Shown: piece by piece, positions 22,658 through 32,677 of the stretch
Layout: the number at the start of each line of letters is the position of its first letter
How positions within the stretch are numbered: position 1 is the first letter of the stretch
From: Catenaria anguillulae PL171
Lineage: Eukaryota; Blastocladiomycota; Blastocladiomycetes; Blastocladiales; Catenariaceae
Direction: 5' to 3'
DNA: 64,000 bases
NCBI GenBank assembly: GCA_002102555.1
Contig: MCFL01000094.1
Span: 1 to 64,000, forward strand
Made by a program: the position numbers and the translations under genes
The notes under the pieces: model-generated
What the model was told of the DNA's origin: nothing
The model's input: only the letters and a program-made list of their open reading frames with translations
Databases searched by the model: none

Positions 22658-23190
22658 TGCGGGTATTGGTGGGGTGTTGACTCGTTGAGATCGGACGCAG
22701 CAGAGAGGAGATGCGGGCAGGTGCGAGACAGCTGTGGGTCAGTGGACTCTTTGATTGGCAAAGGGGGTTGGTTGAGCCAATGCAAAGTAAGATCGAAAGA
22801 CTCACCCCAAAATGCCGAAAGGCGGGAAATTGCTGCCGATCCAACGTGTTTTTCCGTGATCAAGCAGCTGGTTCCCACATGCACAAGAGAAATTTCAACG
22901 GGCCTTGCTCTTCGCTGTCTCGGTCGTATAGACTAGCGCCGTAGATAAGCTCACGCCGGGTCGGCTGCCGTCTGCTCTTCGCTGGAGCCCAATAGCCTCG
23001 ACCGCCTCCGGCTGGGAATAGTTTCGCCCCTTACGCGTCGCCAACTAAATATGTATGTACATACGTTTTGCTGGCCGTCAGTCGCTCGGCTTGTCCAACC
23101 CATCGTCTCACAACCTGTGCCCGAAACTTCCAGCATGAAGAAACCCTTTCTTCTCAAACACCGTCATTGAGGCCCTCATCTCGCGCAGAC
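22658..23190. other. IDI1 promoter and flanking intergenic sequence
   Basis: About 530 nt with no supported gene. A perfect 12-bp palindrome, GTATGTACATAC, lies at 23053-23064, roughly 400 nt upstream of the IDI1 start. Confidence 0.45.
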
Positions 23191-23229
23191 GTCGCAGTCC
23201 TCGTTGGTCGACAAGCCGGGCAATCTCGT

Positions 23230-25230
23230 TGACGTCGAGCGCATCGATCACTCGTCCCCACCAAGATCGATCCGCTATACCACAACCTCGGTCGTTGGCA
23301 GATGTGCTTCGACCTCGCTGAACTGGCGCGTACTCCGTGGGCCAGCAGCGACACGTCCGCCGCCGTCTTACTCAACGCCCTATGGGCTCAAGTGGCGGAA
23401 TTGAACCGGTGAGACCATTCCGTCGGCCAGTACGGTAAATGTTGATTGCCAACACTTCCTGCACTCGTTCACGATACCGTGGAACCTGAGACGCTAGCTG
23501 AGACATCTTTCAAGTATACTGTACGTTGTTTATCGTGAAGTATGCATACTCGGAATCAAGTATTGATGGCAAGGACGCCATGTGGACGGCGACGTGCTTG
23601 ATGCCCACATTTGCCTGTTTCGGAATCGGGTCGACGGCCAAGGACGTAATCACGGCATCATTGTTGTGTGCCGTTTGTTGGTCGATTGCACCGCGTCGTA
23701 CAAAGACGACAGGAGTGGAGGCAAATGACGCGCATCTCAGCGAGGCCGAGGACAACCGCCACGTGCTCCACCTGTGCATTTTCCAACGAGTGGTCCATGG
23801 AGTTGAACCAAGTACTGCCACCGCCAAGAAAGCGGCTGTGGCCACCCGCACATTCAACTCGAGCGTCGCTTCCGTCTTGCCTGGGCCGTCGCAGCTTGAC
23901 CTGACCCTTCTGCCCATGACCGCGACCACCACTGCGCCCGATCCAAACCCTGGCTGCCACATTGCCATGCCAGCCTACCCAACCCACCTTGTCGCCGTGC
24001 CTGCCACCACGCGAGCACTAGAAGCAGGGGACGGCCAAGTCGCCCACGTTTCCCATGGCGTCGGGGCCGAAGGATGATGTTGTCGCGGTATGTATGGCTT
24101 CATTCCAGCCACATGTACTTTCGACCACTCAACTAACCTTTACTACCTGTGATTCGTAAAGGCATACTACAGACAACTTCGCGCCAACGACCCGGACACC
24201 GCGCAGTATCTGTCGCGTGCCATGATATTTGGCCTCAACGCCATCAAGGATTTTGGCATCTCGCTGATTCCTGAATCGCGCGGCATTTGGTTGCGCGCGA
24301 GCGCGGCCGAAATGTTTTTTGAGGACTTGTCGACATTTGCCCACGTTGGGGGTAATGAGGACGAGGTAGATCGGCTGTTGGGCGACGGATTTGCATCTCT
24401 TGTCCAGGCAATCCGACGTGGCTAAGAACATGTGTACGGTTTTCCGGACCGCCTGCAACCAGGAGCGCAAGGACTGGAAGAGCAACATTCTCAGCCCAGC
24501 TGCAAATGAAGTTTGCGAGGCTGCTCAACTTGCATTCATCAACCACATCACGAAGAGATTGCACACGCTCGATCAGGTGAACACCGCGGCCATTCTTTTT
24601 TTTTTTGATTGACCAGCATCGTACGTACCTGTCGCACGTTCTTGATATTCTCATTTACTGACATGCGTAACCTGGGCAATATCCACAGAGGTACATGCGT
24701 GATGCCATGGCAGAGGCAAGAGTTGAGTTCGGAAAAAAAGGGCGTCAGCTCTGGTTACCCTGCGCCGCGCCCCACTCTGTCTGTCAATGACCGGCGCGAT
24801 TCTTTCACCATTCCCCGCCATGTCCAACATGACAACTTTGCCTACCGACAAGTCTGCTCAACATGCCCATGCCGTCGAGGCCGCAACCGCAAACCATGAA
24901 AAACTTGATGTGTAACTGGATATGCTAGAGGCAGCGCGCATGCGGCTCCAAGTCGGTGTACTTAACCGACAGGCGATGCGCGTGACAACCCAGCATCTGG
25001 GAGCGGGCCGCAGCGCGTATGATTTGTTTTCGCCGGCAGCATTCGGTGTCGAAGTTTGGGAGTGGCATGAGTGGGAGCAGAACGCAGAGACGGTCAACTT
25101 GGTGACGCGCGCGAATGTCTTTTGGGAGAAGAAGACTGGGACGATGTTGAGGATGTGGAAGTGTGAAGCTGAGAGCGAGGCCAAACGCAGGGCTGAGCAG
25201 GAGGCTAAGGAGAGGAGGCACATGGAGTAG
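23230..25230 (+). pseudogene. decayed multi-exon coding region, family not recognised
   Basis: Several protein-like blocks lie in order on the plus strand. One (about 23265-23403) reads KIDPLYHNLGRWQMCF and ends at TGA. A second starts with MASGPKDDVVA at 24056, is joined by a plausible intron to AYYRQLRANDPDTAQYL, and runs to about 24400. There a one-base shift is needed to reach SDVAKNMCTVFRTACNQ, which continues to TLDQ. A further intron leads to RYMRDAMAEARVEFGKKG near 24691. The last block (about 24818-25230) has an in-frame TAA (HEKLDV*LDMLEAARM) and ends with a charged Glu/Arg/Lys helix. No domain was recognised. The stop and frame break suggest a relic; it might be one gene or several fragments. 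Confidence 0.4.
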
Positions 25231-25242
25231 CAGTTAAGGAGG

Positions 25243-25539
25243 GTGATGATGACGAAGCGTGCTAAGGAACCGCTCCACGACATCTCAAGCGACCGGCCCT
25301 CGGTCAAGTTGGATTATCGCTGGTCGCAACCCCTTACCATCAAGCGAGTGATCCCGCGCGTCGCCGTCGAGCTCGACCTTCCTCAGGGGCTCAAGTCCAT
25401 CCACCCTGTGTTCCACGTGTCCAAGGTGCAGCCCTGGGTTGACCCCAATCCCGCCCGATTCCCTGGTCGTGTCCAACCGCCACCGGCCCCCGTGCAAGTC
25501 AATGATCACGGAGAGTTTGAGGTGCAGGCCGCATGTTAA
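25243..25539 (+). mobile_element. Ty3/gypsy retrotransposon Pol C-terminal fragment
   Basis: An open frame of about 98 codons carries the hallmark end of Ty3/gypsy polyproteins downstream of integrase. It has a YRW..PLTIKRVI block, VAVELDLP, SIHPVFHVSKVQPWV and then a Pro-rich spacer leading into FEVQ, the first strand of a chromodomain. A stop follows at once, so the chromodomain is truncated. No reverse transcriptase, protease, integrase core or LTR is visible around it, so this is an isolated scrap of a dead element. Confidence 0.8.
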
Positions 25540-27946
25540 ATTCGAAGCCGAAGTGCGCCAAGCTATGCATTAAAGTAACATAACAGCATGATGTGCGCTG
25601 GCAGCATCACGTCTGCAGCACTTGGGAATGACTCCACCGTTCATACCACCACCAGGGTACAAAGAACCACGGTGTGTAACCGACAAAAGCATTCAGGGGG
25701 ATAAGGGCTGCCGCTGTGTGTAAACCGACGCAGCCGCAAAACCAATCATGTTCAAATTCAAAATGGAGGAGAGGAAAATACCGAGGGGTTGAGATGCAAC
25801 GACAGAATCGGCAGCATGGGAATCATCGAAAAACACAGCCGTTCTACTTCCGAATGCAGCCCACACCATCGTCCCAATCTCCACTTTAGGACCTCGTCCA
25901 ACCTGCCCTCGCCAATCCACGTTCCACCTTGGCCACTCCCCTCCCTGCTTCGCATTTCCAGTCCGTCGCGCCAACACCGACGCCACGAACACACGTGCAC
26001 ACCACGCCCAGATCCACCAACGCTGTTGACGTCGCCCGGCCCGGTCGCCGCGGAATGATGATGATGAGGCAATGCGGAATGGAGCCACTGAAGATCGATG
26101 AAAGTCGTAACAAGTCCGTTCCATTAGCGCACCCTAGCGCCCCATCCCGCCAGCAGGGTCATAGTGTTTCACACGCACAATTTGCACCTGGCCACTCGCT
26201 TTCCGCAGAAGTCGACAATGCCATGCCGTCATGACCATTGGAAAGCCATCGGGGGCAAACGCACAGCGAGCGCAATCTCCCCCATTTCGAGCAGTTAAGT
26301 GACCAGACAAGTGTGAGGCTCGCACTTTATGCAAAATGCACCAGAGTTGCAACCGCAAACCCATTTCCCAAAAATGGAAAATGGCGTCCAAAGTCACCTC
26401 TGTCCACACTCTACCGTCCCGTCAACTGAGTGCGTGGGCTCACATCCAGCCACTCACCCACCCACGCAAACAGAAGACGGGCATTGAATCATGATCGCCC
26501 TCGCCCAACGACAATGGCGCAGACGGATTCGCCACGACCCGCCACTGATTTGCGCTACGTGCTTGCATGCGCTCAATGTTCATTCCATTGCCCGCCAGGC
26601 TCGGCAACGTACCAGCAATCATGATGCATCCATACGTACGGCCTCTTGTGTGTTCATGGCGCGGACGCGTGCGCATGCAGAGCTATCCATACGCGCAAGT
26701 CACAATCGTGAATCAACCCGCAAAAGACCATAGGTGCGCAGGTTTCCGTTTCCTTTACATATCTCTTCCCAGATCAACACATTCACTCAAGCGTGTTCTG
26801 CAAACAGCACAGCATCGTCCGCAGCCGGTTGGATTTGACTCTCGCGAGGGGGTTCTACGGGTGGATGATGGCTATTGCTTGATATTTCGTTTTGGAAACT
26901 CCATCTGGCCTTGTCATATACAGACTTCGATGGTTGAGCTCATGATCGTGTCTCGTTAATTGTTGTTGTTGGGATGTGGCTGTCTTTTCGGTGCGGACAA
27001 ATCAAGTGGCAATTTCACGTGCGATCGGAGGGCCATCCCCAACCGACGTGATGTCACATGCTGGCCAAGGGTTGGTCAAGCCAATCACTGTGCTGCGGCA
27101 CGCATGGTGATCTGAATCAAGGTGTGGCAGGCTTCGCATTTAGGAAGGTCTCACTGGTTGGCAGTCGGCACCAATCGATATCGAAGGCAATGCGCCATCG
27201 GTGGGATTCGCGCTTGGCATGAGTGGAAGCGGCGGCGGCGGCAACAGGGGCAACGGGCGCGCGGCAGGTTGGCATGGCGAGACCGGCGAGAGCAGTAAGA
27301 ATGGAAGGTCGAGTATAGGTAGGTATTGGTGCAAGGAAATGTGCCACGTCAGCACAGCCTTGTGGGGAATTCGAAAGGAAGCAGACTCGGATCCGGATCC
27401 GCAAAGCCAAGGCCGCGACGGATGCGATGACTGATCGATTGTTGGTTGTTGAAGCGAGTGAGACCATTGGCAGTGACGCCCATCGCCGAGTCACATTCAC
27501 ATGGACGCCCAGACTACAAATACGGCCAATGCCCCCATTGCAGCTCTCTCTCCTTCGCTGTGACCACAAATCATCGCATTTCGCATCAAAGGAAATCGCA
27601 ACGCAATCTGCCTCAAGCTTCTCCAGCGCCAAACTCAACGCTCGACTTTGCTTGACCCTGCTCCATTCTTTCGCTCGACTCTTTCAAGGTCTCAACGCCC
27701 TCCGCCCCGGATCCTTCCGCCGTTGCCCATCGCCACCAACGGCTCAAGACTCGGGACTGCCGCATTGTGACCGCCACGCCTGCCTGTCGGCTCTCCAAAC
27801 TGTTTTCCAACGGCCTCTTTTCTTCGCACAACGCCTTTCGTGGTAAGCGGACCTACCCCGGCGACTGTCGAAGCCCTTGAATCCTTTCACCAAAGTCCGC
27901 TCGTGTTTACCTACCCCTAAACTCTCTTTTTTGCTGCTCTATCATC
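25540..27946. other. long intergenic region upstream of INO1
   Basis: About 2.4 kb with no gene I can support. A minus-strand frame at 27117-27638 has 173 codons but no recognisable domain and atypical composition. The last 350 nt before INO1 are pyrimidine-rich (CTC/TTC tracts), typical of a leader and promoter. A TTCACATGG element with an E-box core lies at 27496-27504. Confidence 0.5.
27496..27504 (+). promoter_or_regulatory. E-box element resembling the inositol-sensitive UAS
   Basis: TTCACATGG, with CACATG core, matches nine of the eleven positions of the yeast ICRE/UAS-INO consensus and lies about 440 nt before the INO1 start. In yeast such sites bind the Ino2-Ino4 bHLH pair; a single site in a different lineage may be chance. 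Confidence 0.25.
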
Positions 27947-29575
27947 ATGCCCGCCAACTCGGATATGACCCCCGCGGCCGGTGCTGCCGCCGCCACCACC
28001 CCGGCTGCTGCTGTTGCTGCTGCCGCCACGGCCACGGCCCCCAAGTTCTCGGTCAACTCGCCCAACGTGACGTACGCTGGCGGTGTGATTGAGTCGTCGT
28101 ACGACTACTCCAAGACCAAGGTGCACACGCTGCCCAACGGCCAGCTCCAAGTCGAGCCCGAAACCATCCACTACAAGTTCACGACCGACTGCCGCGTGCC
28201 TCGCCTCGGCGTCATGCTCGTTGGCTGGGGCGGCAACAATGGCTCGACGCTGACGGCCGCCATTCTCGCCAACCGCAACAAGCTTTCGTGGGAAACGCGC
28301 GAGGGTGTCCAGCACGCCAACTACTTTGGCTCGCTCGTCATGGCCTCGACCGTCAAGCTCGGCGTGGATGCCCAGGACCCGACCAAGGAAGTCTATGTGC
28401 CGCTCCATGACATGCTGCCCATGGTGCACCCCAACGACGTTGTGCTCGGCGGCTGGGACATTTCGGCCCTCAACTTGGCCGATGCCATGGACCGCGCCAA
28501 GGTGCTCGAGCCCGACTTGCGTCGCCAAGTCCGTGACGAGATGCGCTCCTTGCAACCCTTGCCCTCGGTCTACTACCCCGATTTTATCGCCTCCAACCAA
28601 GAGGAGCGTGCCGACAATGTGCTCCCTGGTGACGACAAGCAGGTGCACCTCGAGCGTCTCCGCCAGGACATGCGTGACTTCAAGGCGGCCCACGATTTGG
28701 ACAAGCTCGTGATCTTGTGGACGGCCAACACGGAGCGCTTTGCCGACCTTGTCGATGGCGTCAACGACACGGCCGACAACTTGCTCGCTGCCATTGCCCG
28801 TTCCGAGGCCGAAGTGTCGCCCTCGACCTTGTTTGCCGTTGCCTCGATTCTCGAGGGCCACACCTTCATCAACGGGTCCCCGCAAAACACGTTTGTTCCC
28901 GGCGTGCTCGAGCTGGCCGAGCGCCACCGTGTGCAAATTGGCGGTGACGACTTCAAGTCTGGCCAGACAAAGGTCAAGTCTGTGATTGTCGACTTCCTTG
29001 TGAATGCCGGTATCAAGCCCCTGTCGATTGCCTCGTACAACCATCTCGGCAACAATGACGGCCGCAACCTCTCTGAGCACAAGCAGTTCCGGTCCAAGGA
29101 AATCTCAAAGTCTTCGGTCGTCGACGACATGGTTGCCGCCAACCCCGTGCTGTACGGCAAGGGCGAGCACCCGGACCACATTGTTGTGATCAAGTACGTG
29201 CCTGCTGTTGGCGACTCGAAGCGCGCCCTCGACGAGTACTACAATGAGATCTTCATGGGTGGCCGCAACACCATGTCTGTGTTCAACACGTGCGAGGACT
29301 CGCTCTTGGCCAGTCCGCTCATCATTGACTTGTTTGTGCTGGGCGAGCTGTTTACGCGCGTCAAGTACCAGACGGGCGACATGGACCAGCCCGATCATGT
29401 GCACTCTGTGCTTTCGCCCTTGTCGTACATGCTTAAGGCCCCGCTGGTGCCCGCCGGTACCCCCGTCATCAACTCGTTGCCCAGGCAGCGTGCCGGTCTG
29501 GAGGCCTTCTTGCGCGCCTTGGTCGGCTTGCCCGTCAACAACGAGGCCAACTTGGAGTGGAAGTGCTTCCATTAA
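27947..29575 (+). CDS. INO1: inositol-3-phosphate synthase
   Basis: An uninterrupted 542-residue frame. The enzyme converts glucose 6-phosphate to 1L-myo-inositol 1-phosphate using NAD, the first step of inositol synthesis. After a poly-Ala leader (residues about 6-28) comes the family sequence: the NAD-binding loop [14 protein letters not shown], the block [39 protein letters not shown], the catalytic-domain signature [14 protein letters not shown] and the C-terminal [12 protein letters not shown]. Length fits the family (about 510-560). Third-position C bias indicates strong expression. The Ala-rich leader is unusual in extent but does not affect the core. Confidence 0.97.
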   Translation: MPANSDMTPAAGAAAATTPAAAVAAAATATAPKFSVNSPNVTYAGGVIESSYDYSKTKVHTLPNGQLQVEPETIHYKFTTDCRVPRLGVMLVGWGGNNGSTLTAAILANRNKLSWETREGVQHANYFGSLVMASTVKLGVDAQDPTKEVYVPLHDMLPMVHPNDVVLGGWDISALNLADAMDRAKVLEPDLRRQVRDEMRSLQPLPSVYYPDFIASNQEERADNVLPGDDKQVHLERLRQDMRDFKAAHDLDKLVILWTANTERFADLVDGVNDTADNLLAAIARSEAEVSPSTLFAVASILEGHTFINGSPQNTFVPGVLELAERHRVQIGGDDFKSGQTKVKSVIVDFLVNAGIKPLSIASYNHLGNNDGRNLSEHKQFRSKEISKSSVVDDMVAANPVLYGKGEHPDHIVVIKYVPAVGDSKRALDEYYNEIFMGGRNTMSVFNTCEDSLLASPLIIDLFVLGELFTRVKYQTGDMDQPDHVHSVLSPLSYMLKAPLVPAGTPVINSLPRQRAGLEAFLRALVGLPVNNEANLEWKCFH

Positions 29576-30835
29576 GTCGTTGCCGTTGTTGTGAGTCTTG
29601 ACTGATTGATATCAAGGAGGTTGCATTTGCTTGTGCTGTTGTTTCACCCTTTTTGGCGTCCCATGCTTTCACTTGAAGCAAACCAAGCAATGCATGCAAT
29701 TATCATTTTATTTCTCTTCAGTTCTTTGACATCCAACGTTTTGGCGAGTGTAAATAACTCACATGGGTGTCACAGCAGGAGAAACCAATGAAAACGAACT
29801 TTTACGGTACATTGTCTTCGCCCACCCATGCTGACGGGAAGGAATCCAGTCGAATGATAGTCGCCTACTCTCGTGCTCGACGGCCGGCATTTGATGTTTA
29901 CTTATATACTTCGCCGATGCTGGATCAAGGAACTCCGGCACGCCATCATGATTATGGCCAGATTTCGCCACACTCATCGCTTGAGGATCTAAGTGGAGGT
30001 GTTTACGTTGCTTTTGCATGCATCTAAGAACATCATGACATCATCACCTTTTTCGGATCGGAAATGTACGTGTGGTGTCATTTGTGTCAGATTGGCACGA
30101 AGGCATTGTGTTCTCGAACTCGTGGTTGCTTATCCGCCGCCGCTTCACTGCTAGCTGCAGACATCACTGCCCTGCCATCGCCGCCAGCCGGCCCCTGATT
30201 TGCGGCGGCTGAGCAGGGGCCAGCGGTTGGCGAACCTGCTATCGCTCGAGCGTGTTTTGGTCGTCACCGTGGCAGGCCGAAAATGGCTGCATGCCAGTTT
30301 GCCACACGACGTCAACCCCCTCCATCACTCTGATTCTTCCGAAAGAGACGTGCAAAGTCCCTTCAGCTGCACGGGTGCATAAAAGGAGACTTGTGCCCGC
30401 CATTGCATTTCCCTCCCTCTCTGTGCCTGACCGACTGTCTTTCGTATTTACTTGTCACCCACCTCCTACTATTCAATCCACTGCTTCACTGCCACTCACG
30501 CCCTCTCAGTTCCCACCACCATGTATGTCTCTTACCACGATACCATGAACACAATCGTCGCCAACCCAAGCATCGGCACTCGGAGCCACTGCTGAGTCTT
30601 TGTCTCCGTCGACTCGACTGTCGTCTGTCTCCCACCTGTCCCGCAGTCGGGCTGTCGTGCAACGACACGCACCAAGCTCTCTCAATGGCGCTGAACCCCC
30701 CAACTTTGTTGGTTGGTGATCTGTCTCCACTCGCCGCTCTTCAACTCAACGTTTATCTGTTCGCGATTGCCCCCACTCTCTTGGCCCTCCCTATGATGTA
30801 AACGCATGCACCGATTTGACTGACGGGCAGCTCCC
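29576..30835. other. intergenic region and GPD promoter/leader
   Basis: About 1.26 kb. It is AT-richer just after INO1. The GPD side contains an inverted repeat at 30190-30221 (separate entry), then CT-rich sequence from 30400. An ATG in good context at 30521 (ACCACCATG) overlaps a splice-donor-like GTATGT and may mark a leader exon. No separate gene was recognised. Confidence 0.5.
30190..30221. promoter_or_regulatory. inverted GGCCCCTG ... CAGGGGCC repeat (paired STRE-like sites) upstream of GPD
   Basis: GGCCCCTG (30190-30197) and its exact reverse complement CAGGGGCC (30214-30221) flank 16 nt. Each arm contains CCCCT/AGGGG, the core of the yeast stress response element. The pair lies about 620 nt upstream of the GPD start. 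Confidence 0.4.
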
Positions 30836-32190
30836 ATGACATTGTATCCGCAACACCTTGCTCGCCTCGCAATACTCTCCTCAACCAGCTCTCCGCTGCA
30901 CACCAAAACGTTACTGTCCGAACGACTCGCCGCCACTCGATTCAGCACAGCCGCATCCAACTCGGCCTTCAAGCAATCATACCGAACATACCCGTTGCTC
31001 CACCACCAGCACCGCCCACTCTCCATCATCACCAATCCCGCTATGCCCACCATGCAACCCGCCGCAAACAAGGAAAAAGTCGCCATCATTGGCTCGGGCA
31101 ACTGGGGCTCGACCGCGTCCAAGATCATTGGCCGCAACGTGCACAACTTTGACGAGTTTGACAAGGAGGTCAAGATGTGGGTGTTTGAAGAAATGATCAA
31201 TGGCCAAAAGCTCACCGACATCATCAACACAAAGCACGAGAACGTCAAGTACTTGCCCAACATCAAGCTGCCGCCAAACGTCAAGGCGTGCCCAGACTTG
31301 GTCGAAACGTGCCGCGATGCGACCGTGCTCGTGTTTGTGTTGCCCCATCAGTTTATTCGCGAAGTGTGCAAGGATTTGTTGGGCAAGATTCGCCCAGACG
31401 CAAAGGCCGTGTCGTTGGTCAAGGTCCGTTTGGCCTTCCATCCTGAAGATTGTTTGTTCTTCTATCGTGCTGGACTAACCCACATTTTTTTTTATTTTTT
31501 GTCTGCTGCATATGTGTTTAGGGCGTCGACGTGAGCGAATCTGGCCTGACTCTCATTTCCGATCTCATCAAGCAACACCTCAACATCCGGTCCGTGTCTG
31601 TGCTCATGGGCGCTAACATTGCCAACGAAATCGCCGAAGAACTCTTTTCCGAGAGTACCATCGGGTTTACGGACGCGGACGACGCCGCCGTCATCAAAAA
31701 GATCTTCAACACGCCCTACTTCCGCGTGTCGTGCGTCAACGACGTTGCTGGCGTTGAAATCTGTGGCGCCCTCAAGAACATTGTTGCCCTCGGTGCCGGA
31801 TTCGTCGATGGTTTGCGGTATGGCGACAACTGCAAGGCAGCCATCATTCGGTTGGGCTTGTTGGAGATGAAGAAGTTTGCGCAAATGTTCTACTCGGGCG
31901 TGCGCGACGAGACGTTCCTCGAGTCGTGCGGAGTCGCAGACTTGATCACAACATGCTCTGGCGGCCGGAATCGCAAGGTGGCCGAGGCCATGGTCACGAC
32001 GGGCGAAAGCTTATCGGCACTTGAGGCGCGCATGTTGGGCGGCCAAAAGCTGCAGGGCACTTTGACGGCCAAGGAGGTGCACATGATTTTGGAGCAAAAG
32101 AACCTCACGCAGGAGTTTCCGCTCTTCACCACCATTTACAAGATTGCGTTTGAGGGATTACCGGCGTCGCACCTTGTGCGGGATCTGTAA
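30836..32190 (+). CDS. GPD1: glycerol-3-phosphate dehydrogenase (NAD+)
   Basis: Two exons (30836-31423 and 31522-32190, intron 98 nt with donor gtccgt) give up to 418 residues. The enzyme reduces dihydroxyacetone phosphate to glycerol 3-phosphate for glycerol and lipid synthesis and redox balance. The NAD-binding loop is [14 protein letters not shown]. The catalytic region includes [18 protein letters not shown] and the Lys-bearing [17 protein letters not shown]. The first 69 residues are Arg/Ser/Thr/His-rich and nearly free of acids, like a mitochondrial or peroxisomal leader. Met70 ([12 protein letters not shown]) starts a form close to the usual cytosolic length. Which start is used cannot be decided here. 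Confidence 0.95.
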
Positions 32191-32677
32191 ATCGGTCTTG
32201 GTCATTGTTCCTTGTATCCTCGTTGCCTTGCTTCTTCAATGTGTTCCTTGTCGTGTCGTGCAATCTCGGTCGTCATCCTGAGAACCCGCATCTCTCTCAA
32301 ATGGGGTCGCCGTAGGATTTTACTCTGTTGTTAGTTCCGTACTTGTTTCCACCGCCATCCAACCATGCTCTTTCGCTTTTGTTGCCCACAACGGCCTGTT
32401 GCTGCTACTTGTAAATTATATCATCATACACAAATGGTTATACCTTTTTGACGTTTCCTTTGTTTCTCCGGCCCATCGTCCGCCTCATCCCTCGCCTCGG
32501 ATTGATTACGGCCGAATGCCAAGGTGTCAGCGTCGCATTTGATTCCGCGTGTCATCGCTCCATCTTCCGCCATTCTTTCTCTCTCCCCCGCTTGCATGCT
32601 CGTGTAACACACACATGTACATGAACCAGTCGCACTCCACGTCCTCGTTATCCCCAGGCACATTTGTTCTTTGAACA
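32191..32677. other. tandem intergenic region GPD1 / acylaminoacyl-peptidase
   Basis: About 490 nt, T-rich after the GPD stop and C-rich before the next start. Nothing further recognised. Confidence 0.5.

Noticed and set aside
27117-27638. 173-codon minus-strand open frame upstream of INO1
   Set aside because: No recognisable domain, composition unlike neighbouring proteins, and the position suits promoter and leader sequence of INO1.
27917-29080. 387-codon minus-strand frame opposite INO1
   Set aside because: Antisense shadow of strongly biased INO1 codons; no independent start or domain evidence.
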